A stretch of DNA of 64,000 bases from positions 535,501 to 599,500 of the forward strand of contig NZ_JAHXDN010000001.1 in assembly GCF_019375555.1 (NCBI RefSeq). Direction: 5' to 3'. The notes beneath the pieces were generated by a model. That model did not search any database. It had not been told where the DNA came from and saw only the letters and a program-made list of their open reading frames with translations. Position 1 is the stretch's first letter; the number at the start of each line of letters is the position of its first letter. This DNA comes from Roseobacter insulae (GTDB lineage Bacteria; Pseudomonadota; Alphaproteobacteria; Rhodobacterales; Rhodobacteraceae). The position numbers and the translations under genes were made by a program. Shown piece by piece: positions 1-9,221 of this stretch.

Positions 1-149
1 AGCATCGCCACAAGGGATATGCAGGCCGCATCCGTGTCGGCGTGATCCACACTGCCAAGCCGGTCACGGCTCCAGTCATCCAGATCGCGAGCCAGCGTGC
101 GATGCCGGTCCTCAAAAAATGGCCAGGACAGGAATGAGCTATCCGGCAT
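1..149 (-). CDS. acyl-CoA dehydrogenase family protein, N-terminal part (runs off the window)
   Basis: Only the first 49 codons are present; the gene continues past position 1. ATG is at 149, three bases after the TGA of the enoyl-CoA hydratase gene, so it is the next gene of the same operon. The visible protein starts MPDSSFLSWPFFEDRHRTL and goes on with LARDLDDW, which resembles the N-terminal helix of acyl-CoA dehydrogenases found in CoA-dependent aromatic degradation clusters. These flavoproteins oxidise an acyl-CoA to the enoyl-CoA. The identity rests on a short segment plus context, so the family is likely but the substrate is unknown. A plus-strand frame over the same bases is open but has no start in view. 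Confidence 0.65.
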   Translation of the reverse strand, partial: MPDSSFLSWPFFEDRHRTLARDLDDWSRDRLGSVDHADTDAACISLVAM

Positions 150-152
150 CGC

Positions 153-944
153 TCAATTTCCCTCGAACACGGGTTTTTCACGGGCGACGAAAGCCTCGTA
201 AGCGCGCCGGAAATCCTGCGTCTGCATGCAAATCGCCTGCGCCTGCGCTTCGGCTTCGATGGCCTGATCCAAGGTCATGGACCATTCCTGATTGAGCATT
301 GTCTTTGTCATCATATGTGCAAAATTCGGCCCGGTAGACACTGTTATTGCGAAATTCACCGCTTCTTCTTTCAGGTCCTTCGCGGCGATCACGCGATTGA
401 AAAACCCCCATGCTTCGCCCTCGCCGGCAGTCATCGACCGCCCCGTATAGAGCAACTCTGCGGCCCGCCCCTGTCCTATGATACGGGGCAGCATCGCACA
501 GGCGCCCATGTCACATCCGGCCAGACCCACCCGCGTGAACAGGAAAGCCGTTTTCGCGTCGGGTGCTGCGAACCTGATGTCCGAGGCCATCGCGATGATG
601 GCCCCTGCCCCAACGCATATGCCCTCGACAGCGGCGATGACGGGCTTGCCACACTGCAACATCGCCTTGACCAGATCGCCGGTCATGCGGGTGAAGCGCA
701 AAAGATCCTTCATATCCATGTCGACCAGCGGACCAATGATGTCATGCACATCACCGCCCGAGGAAAAGTTGCCGCCATTCGACGCAAAAACAACCGCCGT
801 TGTCTTGTCGTCATAGTTCAGATCGCGAAACCAGTCGCGCAGCGCCGCGTAGCTTTCGAAGGTCAGCGGGTTTTTCCGGTCCGGCCGATCCAGCGACACG
901 ATTGCGACAGTACCCTCGACCGTCAGATTGAAGTGCTCCGGCAT
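153..944 (-). CDS. enoyl-CoA hydratase/isomerase family protein
   Basis: A 263-residue crotonase-fold protein, the usual length for the family. The oxyanion-hole segments are visible: [15 protein letters not shown] around residue 60 and the stretch [15 protein letters not shown] followed by GLAGCDMGA further on. It probably hydrates an enoyl-CoA, or opens or isomerises a ring-derived CoA ester, in the aromatic acyl-CoA pathway encoded around it. I chose the ATG at 944 because it overlaps the TGA of the marR gene (TGATG); a TTG one codon upstream (947) is also in frame. It lies between the MarR regulator and an acyl-CoA dehydrogenase in one operon. The exact reaction cannot be read from sequence. 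Confidence 0.85.
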   Translation of the reverse strand: MPEHFNLTVEGTVAIVSLDRPDRKNPLTFESYAALRDWFRDLNYDDKTTAVVFASNGGNFSSGGDVHDIIGPLVDMDMKDLLRFTRMTGDLVKAMLQCGKPVIAAVEGICVGAGAIIAMASDIRFAAPDAKTAFLFTRVGLAGCDMGACAMLPRIIGQGRAAELLYTGRSMTAGEGEAWGFFNRVIAAKDLKEEAVNFAITVSTGPNFAHMMTKTMLNQEWSMTLDQAIEAEAQAQAICMQTQDFRRAYEAFVAREKPVFEGN

Positions 945-1411
945 CAATCCTTTTCCTCCAGTTTATCGGTGATCCGTCCCAGGCGCGTGTGCACGGTGCT
1001 CAACCCCTGCGCGCCGATCGGCGACAAGAGCTCATCGACCCACTGTTCATGAACAGCGGCCATTTCATCGAACATCCTGCGCCCGTTGCCCGTCAGCAAC
1101 ACCCGCATGGCACGGCGATCCCCCTCGACGCTGCGGCGCTCGACCAGACCGTCGCCCTCCAACCTGTCGACGATCCCGGTGACGTTTCCGTTCGACACCC
1201 TGAGCACGCCGGACAGATCGCTCATTTTCATGCCTGCCTCTTCCCGCCGCAGCGCGGCCATGACGTCGAACCGCGGCAAGGTGATGTCCCATGTCCGGCG
1301 CATGCGTTCTCTCAGTTCCGCCTCGATCATACGGGTTACCTTCAGCATGCGCAGCCAGACACGCAGGCGATCCTTGCTGAGATCAGAGGGGAGGCTGGTT
1401 GTGTCCGTCAC
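944..1411 (-). CDS. MarR family transcriptional regulator
   Basis: A 155-residue winged-helix protein of typical MarR size. The helix-turn-helix region reads [19 protein letters not shown] and is followed by the wing with the usual D-R motif ([11 protein letters not shown]). I take GTG at 1411 as start because it overlaps the SDR stop as GTGA; a longer upstream reading would cover the SDR gene. MarR proteins in CoA-dependent aromatic clusters commonly repress the operon and are released by an aromatic acyl-CoA. Its place inside the operon supports autogenous control of this pathway; the ligand is inferred, not seen. A candidate operator lies at 4504-4528, ahead of the hydroxylase gene. Confidence 0.88.
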   Translation of the reverse strand: MTDTTSLPSDLSKDRLRVWLRMLKVTRMIEAELRERMRRTWDITLPRFDVMAALRREEAGMKMSDLSGVLRVSNGNVTGIVDRLEGDGLVERRSVEGDRRAMRVLLTGNGRRMFDEMAAVHEQWVDELLSPIGAQGLSTVHTRLGRITDKLEEKD

Positions 1412-2160
1412 ATGACTTCTCCGCCGGATATGGAAATGGATTGACCCGTGACCGCAGATGCGCCCGCCCCGGACAGCCACAAGACAGCGTCCGCGACCTC
1501 CTCGGGTTGCACAAACCGCTGTTGGGGGTTGCCGGACGACAGCGCCTTCTCCGCCTCTTGCAGACTTCTGCCTGTCTTGGTCATGATGTTTTGCACGGAA
1601 GCGCGCAGCATCGGTGTTTCGGTAAATCCGGGGCAAACGGCGTTGACGGTAATAGATGTCCGCGCAAGCTCTAGCGCCAGGGATCGGGTCAGCCCGACAA
1701 CAGCATGTTTCGCCGCGACATAGGCACTAACATAGGGATAACCCTTCAGTCCTGCCGTAGAGGCGATGGCGATCAGGCGGCCATCGTTCACCTCTGACAT
1801 CTGAGCGAGAGCCGCCTGATAGATGTTGAAAACACCCGTAAGGTTGACCGAAAGCATGGTGTTCAGGTCATCCGCCGTGGTCTTCTGGAACGGTTTTGAG
1901 GTCGACGCACCGGCATTGGCCACAATGATTCGAGGGGTCCCGGCAGTGGCAATCATCCGGGCGCAATCATCGGCGTTTGTGACGTCGCCGGTGACCGCAT
2001 GAATGTTTTTCGATGTGTTGGCGAGGGCCTCCAGAGGGTCGGCGCGACGCCCGGTTATCCACACCTGTACACCCTCGGCAGCCAGCGTTTTGGCCACGGC
2101 GGCGCCTACCCCTGTGCCGCCGCCGGTAACCAGGGCGCGGTGTCCCGTCAGGCTGCTCAC
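1408..2160 (-). CDS. SDR family NAD(P)-dependent oxidoreductase
   Basis: A 250-residue short-chain dehydrogenase/reductase. It shows the nucleotide-binding TGGGTGVG motif near residue 12, the NAGAS motif, and the catalytic Ser with [10 protein letters not shown] (the YxxxK tetrad) near residue 155. The C-terminal ITGQS-type segment ([11 protein letters not shown]) is also typical. The start is GTG at 2160, overlapping the hydroxylase stop by GTGA. It probably oxidises a 3-hydroxyacyl-CoA or alicyclic hydroxy-CoA intermediate after the hydratase step. This role is inferred from its position between the two-domain flavoprotein and the MarR gene. Confidence 0.88.
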   Translation of the reverse strand: MSSLTGHRALVTGGGTGVGAAVAKTLAAEGVQVWITGRRADPLEALANTSKNIHAVTGDVTNADDCARMIATAGTPRIIVANAGASTSKPFQKTTADDLNTMLSVNLTGVFNIYQAALAQMSEVNDGRLIAIASTAGLKGYPYVSAYVAAKHAVVGLTRSLALELARTSITVNAVCPGFTETPMLRASVQNIMTKTGRSLQEAEKALSSGNPQQRFVQPEEVADAVLWLSGAGASAVTGQSISISGGEVM

Positions 2161-4454
2161 ACTTGTTCCTCGGACATCTGCGCTTCCTTGTCAGCCAGAC
2201 GCCAGGCCTGATCGCGTCCCGCGATATAGGGGTCAGGCCATTTCTCGGTCCGGTCGCCAAGATCCGTCGCCGCGCGCAGCAACCAATAGGGGTCGGCCAG
2301 ATGCGGCCGCGCGAGGCACACGAGATCCGCCCGCCCCGCCATCAGAATGGAATTGACGTGATCCGGCTCAAAGATATTGCCGACGGCCATGGTGGCCATA
2401 TCGGCCTCGTTACGAATCCGGTCGGAAAACGGGGTCTGGAACATACGTCCATAAACCGGCTGCGCCTCAATGGAGGTTTGCCCGGCTGACACGTCGCAGA
2501 TATCGACGCCGTGGTCGCGAAAGGCTTTGGCGATCGCGACAGCCTCTTGGGGCGTGACCCCAAGGTCACCAACCCAGTCGTTCGCCGATATCCGCACGGA
2601 CATCGGGCGTTCCGCCGGCCATGCCGCGCGTATCGCGTCAAACACCTCCAGCGGATATCGCAGGCGGTTTTCAAGGCTGCCGCCGTACTCATCGGTGCGC
2701 CTGTTCTGCATCGGCGTGATGAAGCTGGAAATAAGGTAGCCATGGGCTGCATGCAGTTCGATCATATCGAACCCGGCGCGCGCGGCGCGCTCGGTCGCGG
2801 CAACAAAAAGGGCTTTGATATCGTCCATGTCTTTCCGGGTCATCGGTCGTGGGACGGCATTACGCGGCGACCATGGCACATCGGAAGCTGCAATCAGCGG
2901 CCAGTTGCCATCTTTCAGAGGCGCATCCATTTCTTCCCAACCCAATTGCGTGGATCCCTTGGCTCCCGCGTGCCCGAGTTGCAGGCAAATCTTTGCTTCC
3001 GTCTCACCGTGCACGAAATCCACAAGGCGCTTCCAGGCCGCCTCCTGCGCGTCGCTGTAAAGACCCGGACAGCCCGGGGTGATCCGCCCGTCGGCACTGA
3101 CACAGGTCATTTCGGTATATACAAGACCCGCGCCACCCTTGGCGCGTTCGCCGTAATGGATCAGGTGCCAGTCGGTCGGGGTCCCGTCGACGGCCTTGTA
3201 TTGCGCCATCGGCGACACGACGACCCGGTTCTTCAGACGCATGTCGCGCATCTGGAATGGCGCAAAAATTGGGTGGCGCACGATGTTGGTGTCGCTCGCA
3301 CCAGCCTGCGCCTGAAACCACTTTTCAGCGGACCCAAGCCATTCTGCGTCCCGCTCTCGCAGATTTTCGTGGCTGATCCGTTGTGATCGTGTCAGCAGTG
3401 AATAGTTGAACTGCACGGGATCAAGATCAAGGTAACGTTCGACTTCCTCGAACCATTCCAGAGAGTTTCGCGCCGCCGACTGCAGTTTCAGAACCTCGAC
3501 GCGGCGCTCATCCTCATATTTGCGGAAGGCCGCTTCCATACTGTCTTCCTGGGTCACGTAATCCGCAAGCGCGATGCTAGATTCGAGCGCCAGCTTTGAC
3601 CCCGACCCGATGGAGAAATGGGCCGTCGCCGCAGCATCGCCCATCAACACGATATTCTCGTGATGCCATTTTTCGCAAAGAACCCGCGGGAACTTGATCC
3701 AGGCAGAACCGCGCACGTGATTGGCATTGGACATCAAAGCATGCCCGCCAAGATACGTCGCAAAAATCCCTTCGCAGGTGGCGATGCTCTCTTCCTTCGA
3801 CATCTGGGCAAAACCCCAGTTGTCATAGGTTTCCTGCGAGCATTCGACGATGAAAGTCGCCGTATCAGGGTCGAACTGATAAGCATGCGCCCAGACCCAT
3901 CCATGTTGCGTTTTTTCAAAAATGAATGTGAAGGCATCATCGAACTTCTGATGCGTTCCCAACCATGTGAACTGGCATTTGCGAATGTCGATGTCAGGTT
4001 TGAAGTGATCCTCGAACTCCATTCGAGTCCGCGAGTTCAACCCGTCGGATGCGAGGACAAGATCGTGGTCTTTTGCCAGATCAGCCGCGCTTTCGACCAC
4101 GGTTTCAAACTGCAAATCCACCCCCAGTTCACGGGCGCGTTCCTGCAGGAGAAGCAATAATCGCTTGCGTCCGATGCCGCAAAAGCCATGGCCCGTTGAT
4201 ACTGTGCGATGTCCGTCGTGAATGACGGCTATATCATCCCAATAGGCAAAATGCGCGCGGATCATCTCGGCGCTTCGGGGGTCGTTTGCAGCAAGATTTG
4301 TCAGCGTTTCGTCAGACAGCACAACACCCCAGCCAAAGGTGTCATCCGCCTTGTTGCGCTCCATCACGACAACCTGATGGTCCGGGTTCCGCAGCTTCAT
4401 GGAAATGGCAAAGTAGAGCCCCGCCGGCCCACCGCCCAGACATGCAATCTTCAT
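2157..4454 (-). CDS. two-domain aromatic-CoA monooxygenase/oxidoreductase (salicylyl-CoA 5-hydroxylase / 2-aminobenzoyl-CoA monooxygenase-reductase type)
   Basis: A 765-residue fusion flavoprotein. Residues 1 to about 375 form an FAD monooxygenase with the Rossmann motif [15 protein letters not shown] and the second FAD motif [17 protein letters not shown]. Residues from about 395 form an Old-Yellow-Enzyme-like FMN domain with [20 protein letters not shown], the active-site [14 protein letters not shown], and [17 protein letters not shown] near the end. This architecture is known from 2-aminobenzoyl-CoA monooxygenase/reductase of Azoarcus, which hydroxylates and dearomatises the ring of the CoA thioester. 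Whether the substrate here is 2-aminobenzoyl-CoA or salicylyl-CoA cannot be told. I prefer ATG 4454; an in-frame ATG at 4472 would add six residues. It leads the SDR-MarR-hydratase operon. Confidence 0.88.
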   Translation of the reverse strand: MKIACLGGGPAGLYFAISMKLRNPDHQVVVMERNKADDTFGWGVVLSDETLTNLAANDPRSAEMIRAHFAYWDDIAVIHDGHRTVSTGHGFCGIGRKRLLLLLQERARELGVDLQFETVVESAADLAKDHDLVLASDGLNSRTRMEFEDHFKPDIDIRKCQFTWLGTHQKFDDAFTFIFEKTQHGWVWAHAYQFDPDTATFIVECSQETYDNWGFAQMSKEESIATCEGIFATYLGGHALMSNANHVRGSAWIKFPRVLCEKWHHENIVLMGDAAATAHFSIGSGSKLALESSIALADYVTQEDSMEAAFRKYEDERRVEVLKLQSAARNSLEWFEEVERYLDLDPVQFNYSLLTRSQRISHENLRERDAEWLGSAEKWFQAQAGASDTNIVRHPIFAPFQMRDMRLKNRVVVSPMAQYKAVDGTPTDWHLIHYGERAKGGAGLVYTEMTCVSADGRITPGCPGLYSDAQEAAWKRLVDFVHGETEAKICLQLGHAGAKGSTQLGWEEMDAPLKDGNWPLIAASDVPWSPRNAVPRPMTRKDMDDIKALFVAATERAARAGFDMIELHAAHGYLISSFITPMQNRRTDEYGGSLENRLRYPLEVFDAIRAAWPAERPMSVRISANDWVGDLGVTPQEAVAIAKAFRDHGVDICDVSAGQTSIEAQPVYGRMFQTPFSDRIRNEADMATMAVGNIFEPDHVNSILMAGRADLVCLARPHLADPYWLLRAATDLGDRTEKWPDPYIAGRDQAWRLADKEAQMSEEQV

Positions 4455-4503
4455 CGCCAGTACCCAATTCATGATTCATCTGGGGCAAGGGTAGCGATAC
4501 GCA

Positions 4504-4528
4504 AAAATGTTTCAAGCTTAAAATGTTT
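4504..4528. promoter_or_regulatory. candidate MarR operator upstream of the hydroxylase gene
   Basis: In the gap between the thioesterase stop and the hydroxylase start there are two direct copies of AAAATGTTT (4504-4512 and 4520-4528), 16 bp apart, flanking AAGCTT. The centre TTTCAAGCTTAAAA (4510-4523) is a near palindrome. AT-rich short palindromes are typical MarR operators and this operon encodes a MarR protein. Binding is inferred only. Confidence 0.35.
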
Positions 4529-4538
4529 ATGTGTGAAG

Positions 4539-4961
4539 TTACTCGCTAGGTGCGAGGTACTGCTGCATGCGGTGTCTGATCTCGTCCGACCAGGGCACGG
4601 GGCGTCCGGTTTCCATGTGGACAGACACCAGAACCGGGGTTGCGGTCATGCGCAGTTCGTCACGGCACCTTGCCTCTATGTGAAGATGCGCAGAGGTCCG
4701 CCCCAGTTTCGTGACGATCAGGGACCAGCTGAGAACATCGCCCATTTTGCTGGGTGCGGTGAACTCTGCCCCAATGGACACGGTCGGAACGCCATATCCG
4801 GAGTCCAGATGCATTTGCGAAAACGAGTGTTTCAGACCGACTTCGTGCCATTCTTCGACCGTCTGGTTGACCATCTCGAAGTAGCGTGGATAGAAAACAA
4901 TGCCTGCCGGATCGCAATGCTGGAATAGTACTTTGATAGTGTGTTCAAATATCTGGGCCAT
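4539..4961 (-). CDS. acyl-CoA thioesterase, 4-hydroxybenzoyl-CoA thioesterase-like hotdog fold
   Basis: A 140-residue single hotdog-domain protein. The active-site signature HCDPAGIVFYPRYFEMVNQ lies near residues 15-33, with the catalytic Asp that defines the 4-hydroxybenzoyl-CoA thioesterase family. It would hydrolyse an aromatic or dead-end acyl-CoA and so release free CoA. It is transcribed in the same direction as the hydroxylase, 84 bp upstream of it, and belongs to the same degradation locus. The substrate is not determinable here; members of this family also act on other acyl-CoAs. Confidence 0.85.
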   Translation of the reverse strand: MAQIFEHTIKVLFQHCDPAGIVFYPRYFEMVNQTVEEWHEVGLKHSFSQMHLDSGYGVPTVSIGAEFTAPSKMGDVLSWSLIVTKLGRTSAHLHIEARCRDELRMTATPVLVSVHMETGRPVPWSDEIRHRMQQYLAPSE

Positions 4962-5006
4962 GGCGATTAACCTGACGCATCCGTCTTTGGCGTCAAGGCC
5001 CCTGCA

Positions 5007-5396
5007 TCAAGCCTGTGACGCAAGATCCGCGAGGATCGGACAATCGGGGCGATCATTGCCCGCGCAGGTATCCACCAGATGCGACAGGGTATCCCGCATC
5101 TGGTTCAACTCCGCCAGCTTCTGATCGATCTCCGCCAAATGGGCCTGCGCCAGCTTTTTGACGTCCGCACTGGCGCGGGACTTGTCGTTGTAAAGCCTGA
5201 GCAAACTGCGACACGCGTCAATCCCGAATCCCAGCGACCGGGCCCGACCCAGAAAGGCGAGCATATGCAGATCGCTTTCCGAGAAGCTGCGGTATCCATT
5301 TGCGCTGCGCGCGGGAGAGATCAGACCAATGTCTTCGTAGTAGCGGATGGTCTTGACCGGCAGGCCCGTCCGGTCGGCCACATCGGAAATATTCAT
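5007..5396 (-). CDS. cueR: CueR-type copper-responsive MerR family regulator
   Basis: A 129-residue MerR-family activator. The N-terminal winged helix is typical (MNISDVADRTGLPVKTIRYY), followed by a long dimerisation helix, and the C-terminal metal loop reads CAGNDRPDCPIL. The two Cys with this spacing are the Cu(I)-binding pair of CueR, as distinct from Hg or Zn sensors. It overlaps the end of copA by ATGA, so the regulator is the second gene of the operon it controls. The copA promoter carries the expected 19-bp spacer dyad. CueR untwists this promoter when it binds Cu(I). Confidence 0.92.
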   Translation of the reverse strand: MNISDVADRTGLPVKTIRYYEDIGLISPARSANGYRSFSESDLHMLAFLGRARSLGFGIDACRSLLRLYNDKSRASADVKKLAQAHLAEIDQKLAELNQMRDTLSHLVDTCAGNDRPDCPILADLASQA

Positions 5397-7648
5397 GATT
5401 TACTCCTGTTCAGCCCGCGCAGGCGCAGGGCGTTGCCGACTACAAACAGACTCGAAAGCGCCATGGCGCCGGCGGCAAGCTGGGGCGACAGCAACAGGCC
5501 GAAACTGGCAAAAAGCGCGCCCGCCGCAATCGGAATAAGCGCCACGTTATAGCCAAAAGCCCAGAACAGGTTTTGCTTGATATTGCGCATCGCCGCCCTG
5601 GCCGTCGACATCGCCGACAGCACACCGTTGAGATTGCCGGACATCAGTACAACATCGGCCGCCTCGATGGCGATATCCGTGCCCGTCCCGATTGCAACAC
5701 CAACGTCCGAGAACGCCAGCGCAGGCGCATCGTTGATTCCGTCCCCGACGAACGCAATCTTGTCATGGGTGCCGCGCAAGGTTTCCAGCGCCCGCACCTT
5801 TTCGCCCGGCAGGACTTCGGCCACCACGGTCGTGATCCCGATCTCCCGCCCGACAGCCTGCGCCGTGGTATTCTTGTCGCCTGTGATCATCGCTGTTTCG
5901 ACACCGAGATCCGTCAGGGCGGCGATTACCCGCGCTGCCTCTGGCTTGATCCGGTCTGAGACGGCAATCATCGCAACGACATCACTGTCTATTGCCGCGA
6001 AAAACACGGTTTTCCCCTGCGCCATCAGCCCGGCCATGTCGTGTTCGAAACCTGTCACATCAAGCCCATGCGTCGCCATCAGGCGATCGGACCCGATCAG
6101 CACGGTTTCTCCGTCGACGCGCCCTTCGATCCCAAGGCCGCTGTGGGCGACCGTGTGGGATGCTGATTTCAACACAACTTCATCCCGATTTGCCGCCTCG
6201 ACTATGGCTTTCGCCACGGGATGCTCGGCACGGGATTCGACACTCGCAACCAGCGTCAGAACGGTTGCCCTGTCGACTCCACTGCGCACAATCAGGTCCG
6301 TCATTTCAGGGCGTCCCACCGTCAGGGTGCCTGTCTTGTCGAATGCGACGAGGTCTACGTCGGCAAGGGTTTGCAGCGCATCGCCCTTTCGAAAAAGCAC
6401 GCCAAGCTCCGCCGCACGGCCTGTCGCCACCATGATGGAGGTCGGCGTGGCCAGTCCCATCGCACAGGGGCAAGCGATGATCAGGACCGCAACGCCCGCG
6501 ACCAGCGCGTGGGAGACGACAGGCGCAGGGCCCAGAAGGATCCACAAGAGCACCGTCAGCGTCGCAATGGCAAGAACGACGGGCACGAACCAGAGAGTAA
6601 TCCGGTCCACCAGCCCCTGAATCGGCAGCTTGGCGCCCTGCGCCTCCTGAACCATCCGGACGATCCCGGACAGAACACTGTCGGATCCCGCATGCTCAAC
6701 CCGTAACGTGAGACTGCCAAAGCCGTTCACGGTGCCGCCGGTCACCGCGTCACCAATTGCCTTTTCCACGGGCATCGGTTCTCCGGTGATCATGCTTTCA
6801 TCGACATGGGTGGTCCCTTCGGTGATAATCGCGTCGGCAGGCACGCGCTCGCCCGGGTGCAGCAGGACAATGTCACCGGCCTTCAATGTCTCAATCGCCA
6901 CGGTCTGAGGCCCTGCGGTGGTCTGCAGCCGCGCGGTTTTGGGCTGCAGATCCAGCAACGACCGAATGGCGACACCGGTATGCCCCTTGGCGCGCGCTTC
7001 CAGCCAGCGCCCCAGCAGAATGAAGACGACAATTACCGCCGCGGCTTCAAAATAGACGGCCTGGGCCTGTGCGGGAACAACCTCTGGCAAGAGCAATACG
7101 CACAGCGAAAAGAAGTACGCCGCCCCGGTGCCAATGGCCACGAGGCTGTTCATATCCGGTGCACGTTTGATCAGAGCAGGAAGGCCGATAGCATAGAACT
7201 GCCGGCCGGGTCCGGCCAGGATCAGCGTCGTCAACACCGCCTGAAGGGCCCAACTGGTCTGCATGCCAATGGTGCCGTCAATGAAATGATGAAAGGCCGG
7301 CACAAGGTGGCCGCCCATTTCGAGCACGACAACAGGCAAAGCAAGCACAACTGCGAAGGCCGTGCGTTTTGCCAGGTCTTTGGCGCGATCCTGCTGTTTT
7401 ACCTGCTGATCGACAATGCTGCGTTCTTCGATCACCTGGGCCGGGTACCCCGCGCCGGTCACCGCCTGCGCCAGTTGCTGCCCGGTTACCTGTGCATTGG
7501 CAACATCCACGGTCGCCTCTTCGGTGGCCAGGTTCACCGCTACGCGCCGCACGCCCTGAATGGCTGCGAGCGCCCTGTCCACACGCCCCACGCAGGAGGC
7601 GCATGTCATCTTGTCGACGGATAGTTTTATGGTGTTTGACGCGGACAC
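5393..7648 (-). CDS. copA: Cu(I)-exporting P1B-type ATPase
   Basis: A 751-residue heavy-metal P-type ATPase in the inner membrane that exports Cu(I) from the cytoplasm. There is one N-terminal metal-binding domain (KMTCASCV, residues 13-20). The membrane metal site IACPCAMG carries CPC. The TM7 signature FWAFGYNVALIP and TM8 signature MALSSLFVVGN match the Cu(I)-specific P1B-1 class. The phosphorylation motif DKTGTLT, the SRAEHP nucleotide motif and GDGINDAP are all intact. The start is GTG at 7648. It is the first gene of copA-cueR, behind a CueR promoter. Nothing looks broken. Confidence 0.95.
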   Translation of the reverse strand: MSASNTIKLSVDKMTCASCVGRVDRALAAIQGVRRVAVNLATEEATVDVANAQVTGQQLAQAVTGAGYPAQVIEERSIVDQQVKQQDRAKDLAKRTAFAVVLALPVVVLEMGGHLVPAFHHFIDGTIGMQTSWALQAVLTTLILAGPGRQFYAIGLPALIKRAPDMNSLVAIGTGAAYFFSLCVLLLPEVVPAQAQAVYFEAAAVIVVFILLGRWLEARAKGHTGVAIRSLLDLQPKTARLQTTAGPQTVAIETLKAGDIVLLHPGERVPADAIITEGTTHVDESMITGEPMPVEKAIGDAVTGGTVNGFGSLTLRVEHAGSDSVLSGIVRMVQEAQGAKLPIQGLVDRITLWFVPVVLAIATLTVLLWILLGPAPVVSHALVAGVAVLIIACPCAMGLATPTSIMVATGRAAELGVLFRKGDALQTLADVDLVAFDKTGTLTVGRPEMTDLIVRSGVDRATVLTLVASVESRAEHPVAKAIVEAANRDEVVLKSASHTVAHSGLGIEGRVDGETVLIGSDRLMATHGLDVTGFEHDMAGLMAQGKTVFFAAIDSDVVAMIAVSDRIKPEAARVIAALTDLGVETAMITGDKNTTAQAVGREIGITTVVAEVLPGEKVRALETLRGTHDKIAFVGDGINDAPALAFSDVGVAIGTGTDIAIEAADVVLMSGNLNGVLSAMSTARAAMRNIKQNLFWAFGYNVALIPIAAGALFASFGLLLSPQLAAGAMALSSLFVVGNALRLRGLNRSKS

Positions 7649-7677
7649 GTGAATGGCCTCTTGACTGTTTCAAGAGG

Positions 7678-7708
7678 GATATAGGGCTTCCAGTAACTGG
7701 AAGGTCAA
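7678..7708 (-). promoter_or_regulatory. CueR-controlled copA promoter
   Basis: Read on the minus strand, the -35 TTGACC (7708-7703) and -10 TATATC (7683-7678) are separated by 19 bp. The spacer holds the dyad TTCCAGTTACTGGAA. A 19-bp spacer with this dyad is the hallmark of MerR/CueR-activated copper promoters. The predicted transcription start is near 7671, about 23 bases before the GTG of copA. Confidence 0.85.
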
Positions 7709-7711
7709 GAC

Positions 7712-9211
7712 CTAGCTTGTCTTAACCGCCTCGGGCGCCTCGTCTTCTGGCGCAGGCATTTCATCTGCAGGCAAAAGCTCGGCATCTTCGATACCCTCTT
7801 CCGAGGGCGGCTCTTCGGCTTTTTCCTCTGCTTTCGGTGTCCCGACGATCAGGGGCAGCATCTGTACTCCGCCGGGCATTGCCACTTCGGACAGCGGGGG
7901 TTTTTTCCACGACAACGTGTCGAAGCTCTCGCAGTTTTCGCAGATTGGTGCCCACTCCGCATGAATGTGCTGACAATTGTCGCAGATCCACTGCGGTCCA
8001 CGCGACACCGTCAGCGCGCGGGCCAACCAACCGCGCACGATCGCATCTTCGGCACCTTCGCCGCGTTCGATCGCCGCCATCAGGGTCACTGACCGTGCCG
8101 TGGGGTCGGTCTCGACCAGATCGCCCAAGGCCCGGCGGGCTTCCGGGAAGTCCTCGTTGGCGATGTGCAATTCGGCAAGCAGCATCCGCGTCTCGGGATC
8201 TGTCGGATTTGTACGCGTCAAGGCAACGAACCGTATGATCCGCTGAGCCGGGGTTTCGTCAGGTTCGATCGCAGCAAATGCCGCCGCGAGATCGGGATGC
8301 GGATGCGTCTCCCATGCTTTCTTGAGCAATCGCGTCGCAAGGCGCGGCTTGTTTTTCTGAATGTAGCTTTGCGCGGCCATCACCGCCGCCGGGATCAGGT
8401 CAGGGGAAAGCTTGTTGGCTTCGATCGCCTTTTCCTGCGTGTCTATCGAACTGTCATCCGACACGATGTCCTTGGCCTCCGACAGCGCCAGAACCGCGTC
8501 GCGTCGTTTGTGAACATCGCGCGGCAAATGCCCGTGTTTCAGCTTGGCGCTCAATGTCTGGCGGGCACCGGACCAATCTTCTTTCTGCGCCTGCAAGCGC
8601 AACAGCACATCCTGCGTTTCCTCGTGCTTCGGCTTCAGCGCAAATGCCCGCTCCGCCAGCTTGAGCGCGGTATCCGTATCTCCATCCGCCAGCTTCTGTT
8701 TGAGAATGCCGCGCACGCCGACAAACCGCGTGGCATCGTCGGACACCAGCTTCTTGTAGGTTTCTTCCGCCTTGTGCCGGTCTCCGGCCATCTCGGCTGC
8801 CTGGGCGGTCAACAGGTTGGTGAGAGCGGGTTTGTTGAGATACTTGTCCGCCTTGGCCGCCTTTGTCATGGCAAGACGTCCCTCGCCGCTTGCGAGCGCC
8901 ATCATGCCTTCGGACAGCGCCTCAAAACCTTTGCGCTCCCGGTTGCGGTCGAAATATCGCGACAGGGCTGTTTCATCGCCGTTCAGAAATTTCCATGTCG
9001 CCAGCGTCAGAGACAGCAGCTTGAGCAGAATCCAGACGGCAACAACCAGCACGATGACCGCGATAACCGACTGGATGGGGCTGAACGTATACTCGCTGCC
9101 CATCATCGTGACCTGCACACCGCCCTGGCTTTCAAGCAGGAACCCCGCCCCTAACGCCAGCAGCGCGACAGCGGCAACAAACAGGACGATCTTTATGAGG
9201 GACCAGAGCAT
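7712..9211 (-). CDS. hemY: HemY-type TPR inner-membrane protein with C-terminal zinc ribbon
   Basis: A 499-residue protein with two N-terminal membrane helices (residues about 5-25 and 45-68) and a long TPR-rich cytoplasmic or periplasmic part. It matches the HemY N-terminal family found in haem biosynthesis operons; its biochemical role is not settled. Near residues 405-440 there is a CDNCQHIHAEW followed by CENCESFDTLSW, two CxxC pairs that look like a rubredoxin/zinc-ribbon domain. The tail is acidic. It lies 10 bp after the mitofilin-like gene and downstream of hemD, the standard alphaproteobacterial order. Confidence 0.85.
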   Translation of the reverse strand: MLWSLIKIVLFVAAVALLALGAGFLLESQGGVQVTMMGSEYTFSPIQSVIAVIVLVVAVWILLKLLSLTLATWKFLNGDETALSRYFDRNRERKGFEALSEGMMALASGEGRLAMTKAAKADKYLNKPALTNLLTAQAAEMAGDRHKAEETYKKLVSDDATRFVGVRGILKQKLADGDTDTALKLAERAFALKPKHEETQDVLLRLQAQKEDWSGARQTLSAKLKHGHLPRDVHKRRDAVLALSEAKDIVSDDSSIDTQEKAIEANKLSPDLIPAAVMAAQSYIQKNKPRLATRLLKKAWETHPHPDLAAAFAAIEPDETPAQRIIRFVALTRTNPTDPETRMLLAELHIANEDFPEARRALGDLVETDPTARSVTLMAAIERGEGAEDAIVRGWLARALTVSRGPQWICDNCQHIHAEWAPICENCESFDTLSWKKPPLSEVAMPGGVQMLPLIVGTPKAEEKAEEPPSEEGIEDAELLPADEMPAPEDEAPEAVKTS

Positions 9212-9221
9212 AACGTATTCC

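Noticed and set aside
3-137. Open plus-strand frame at the left edge with good codon use
   Set aside because: The minus strand encodes a clear acyl-CoA dehydrogenase N-terminus three bases after the hydratase stop, so the plus-strand frame is a shadow.
315-1052. Long plus-strand ORF opposite the hydratase and marR genes
   Set aside because: It lies antisense to well-supported genes and has no recognisable domain; it is a high-GC shadow frame.
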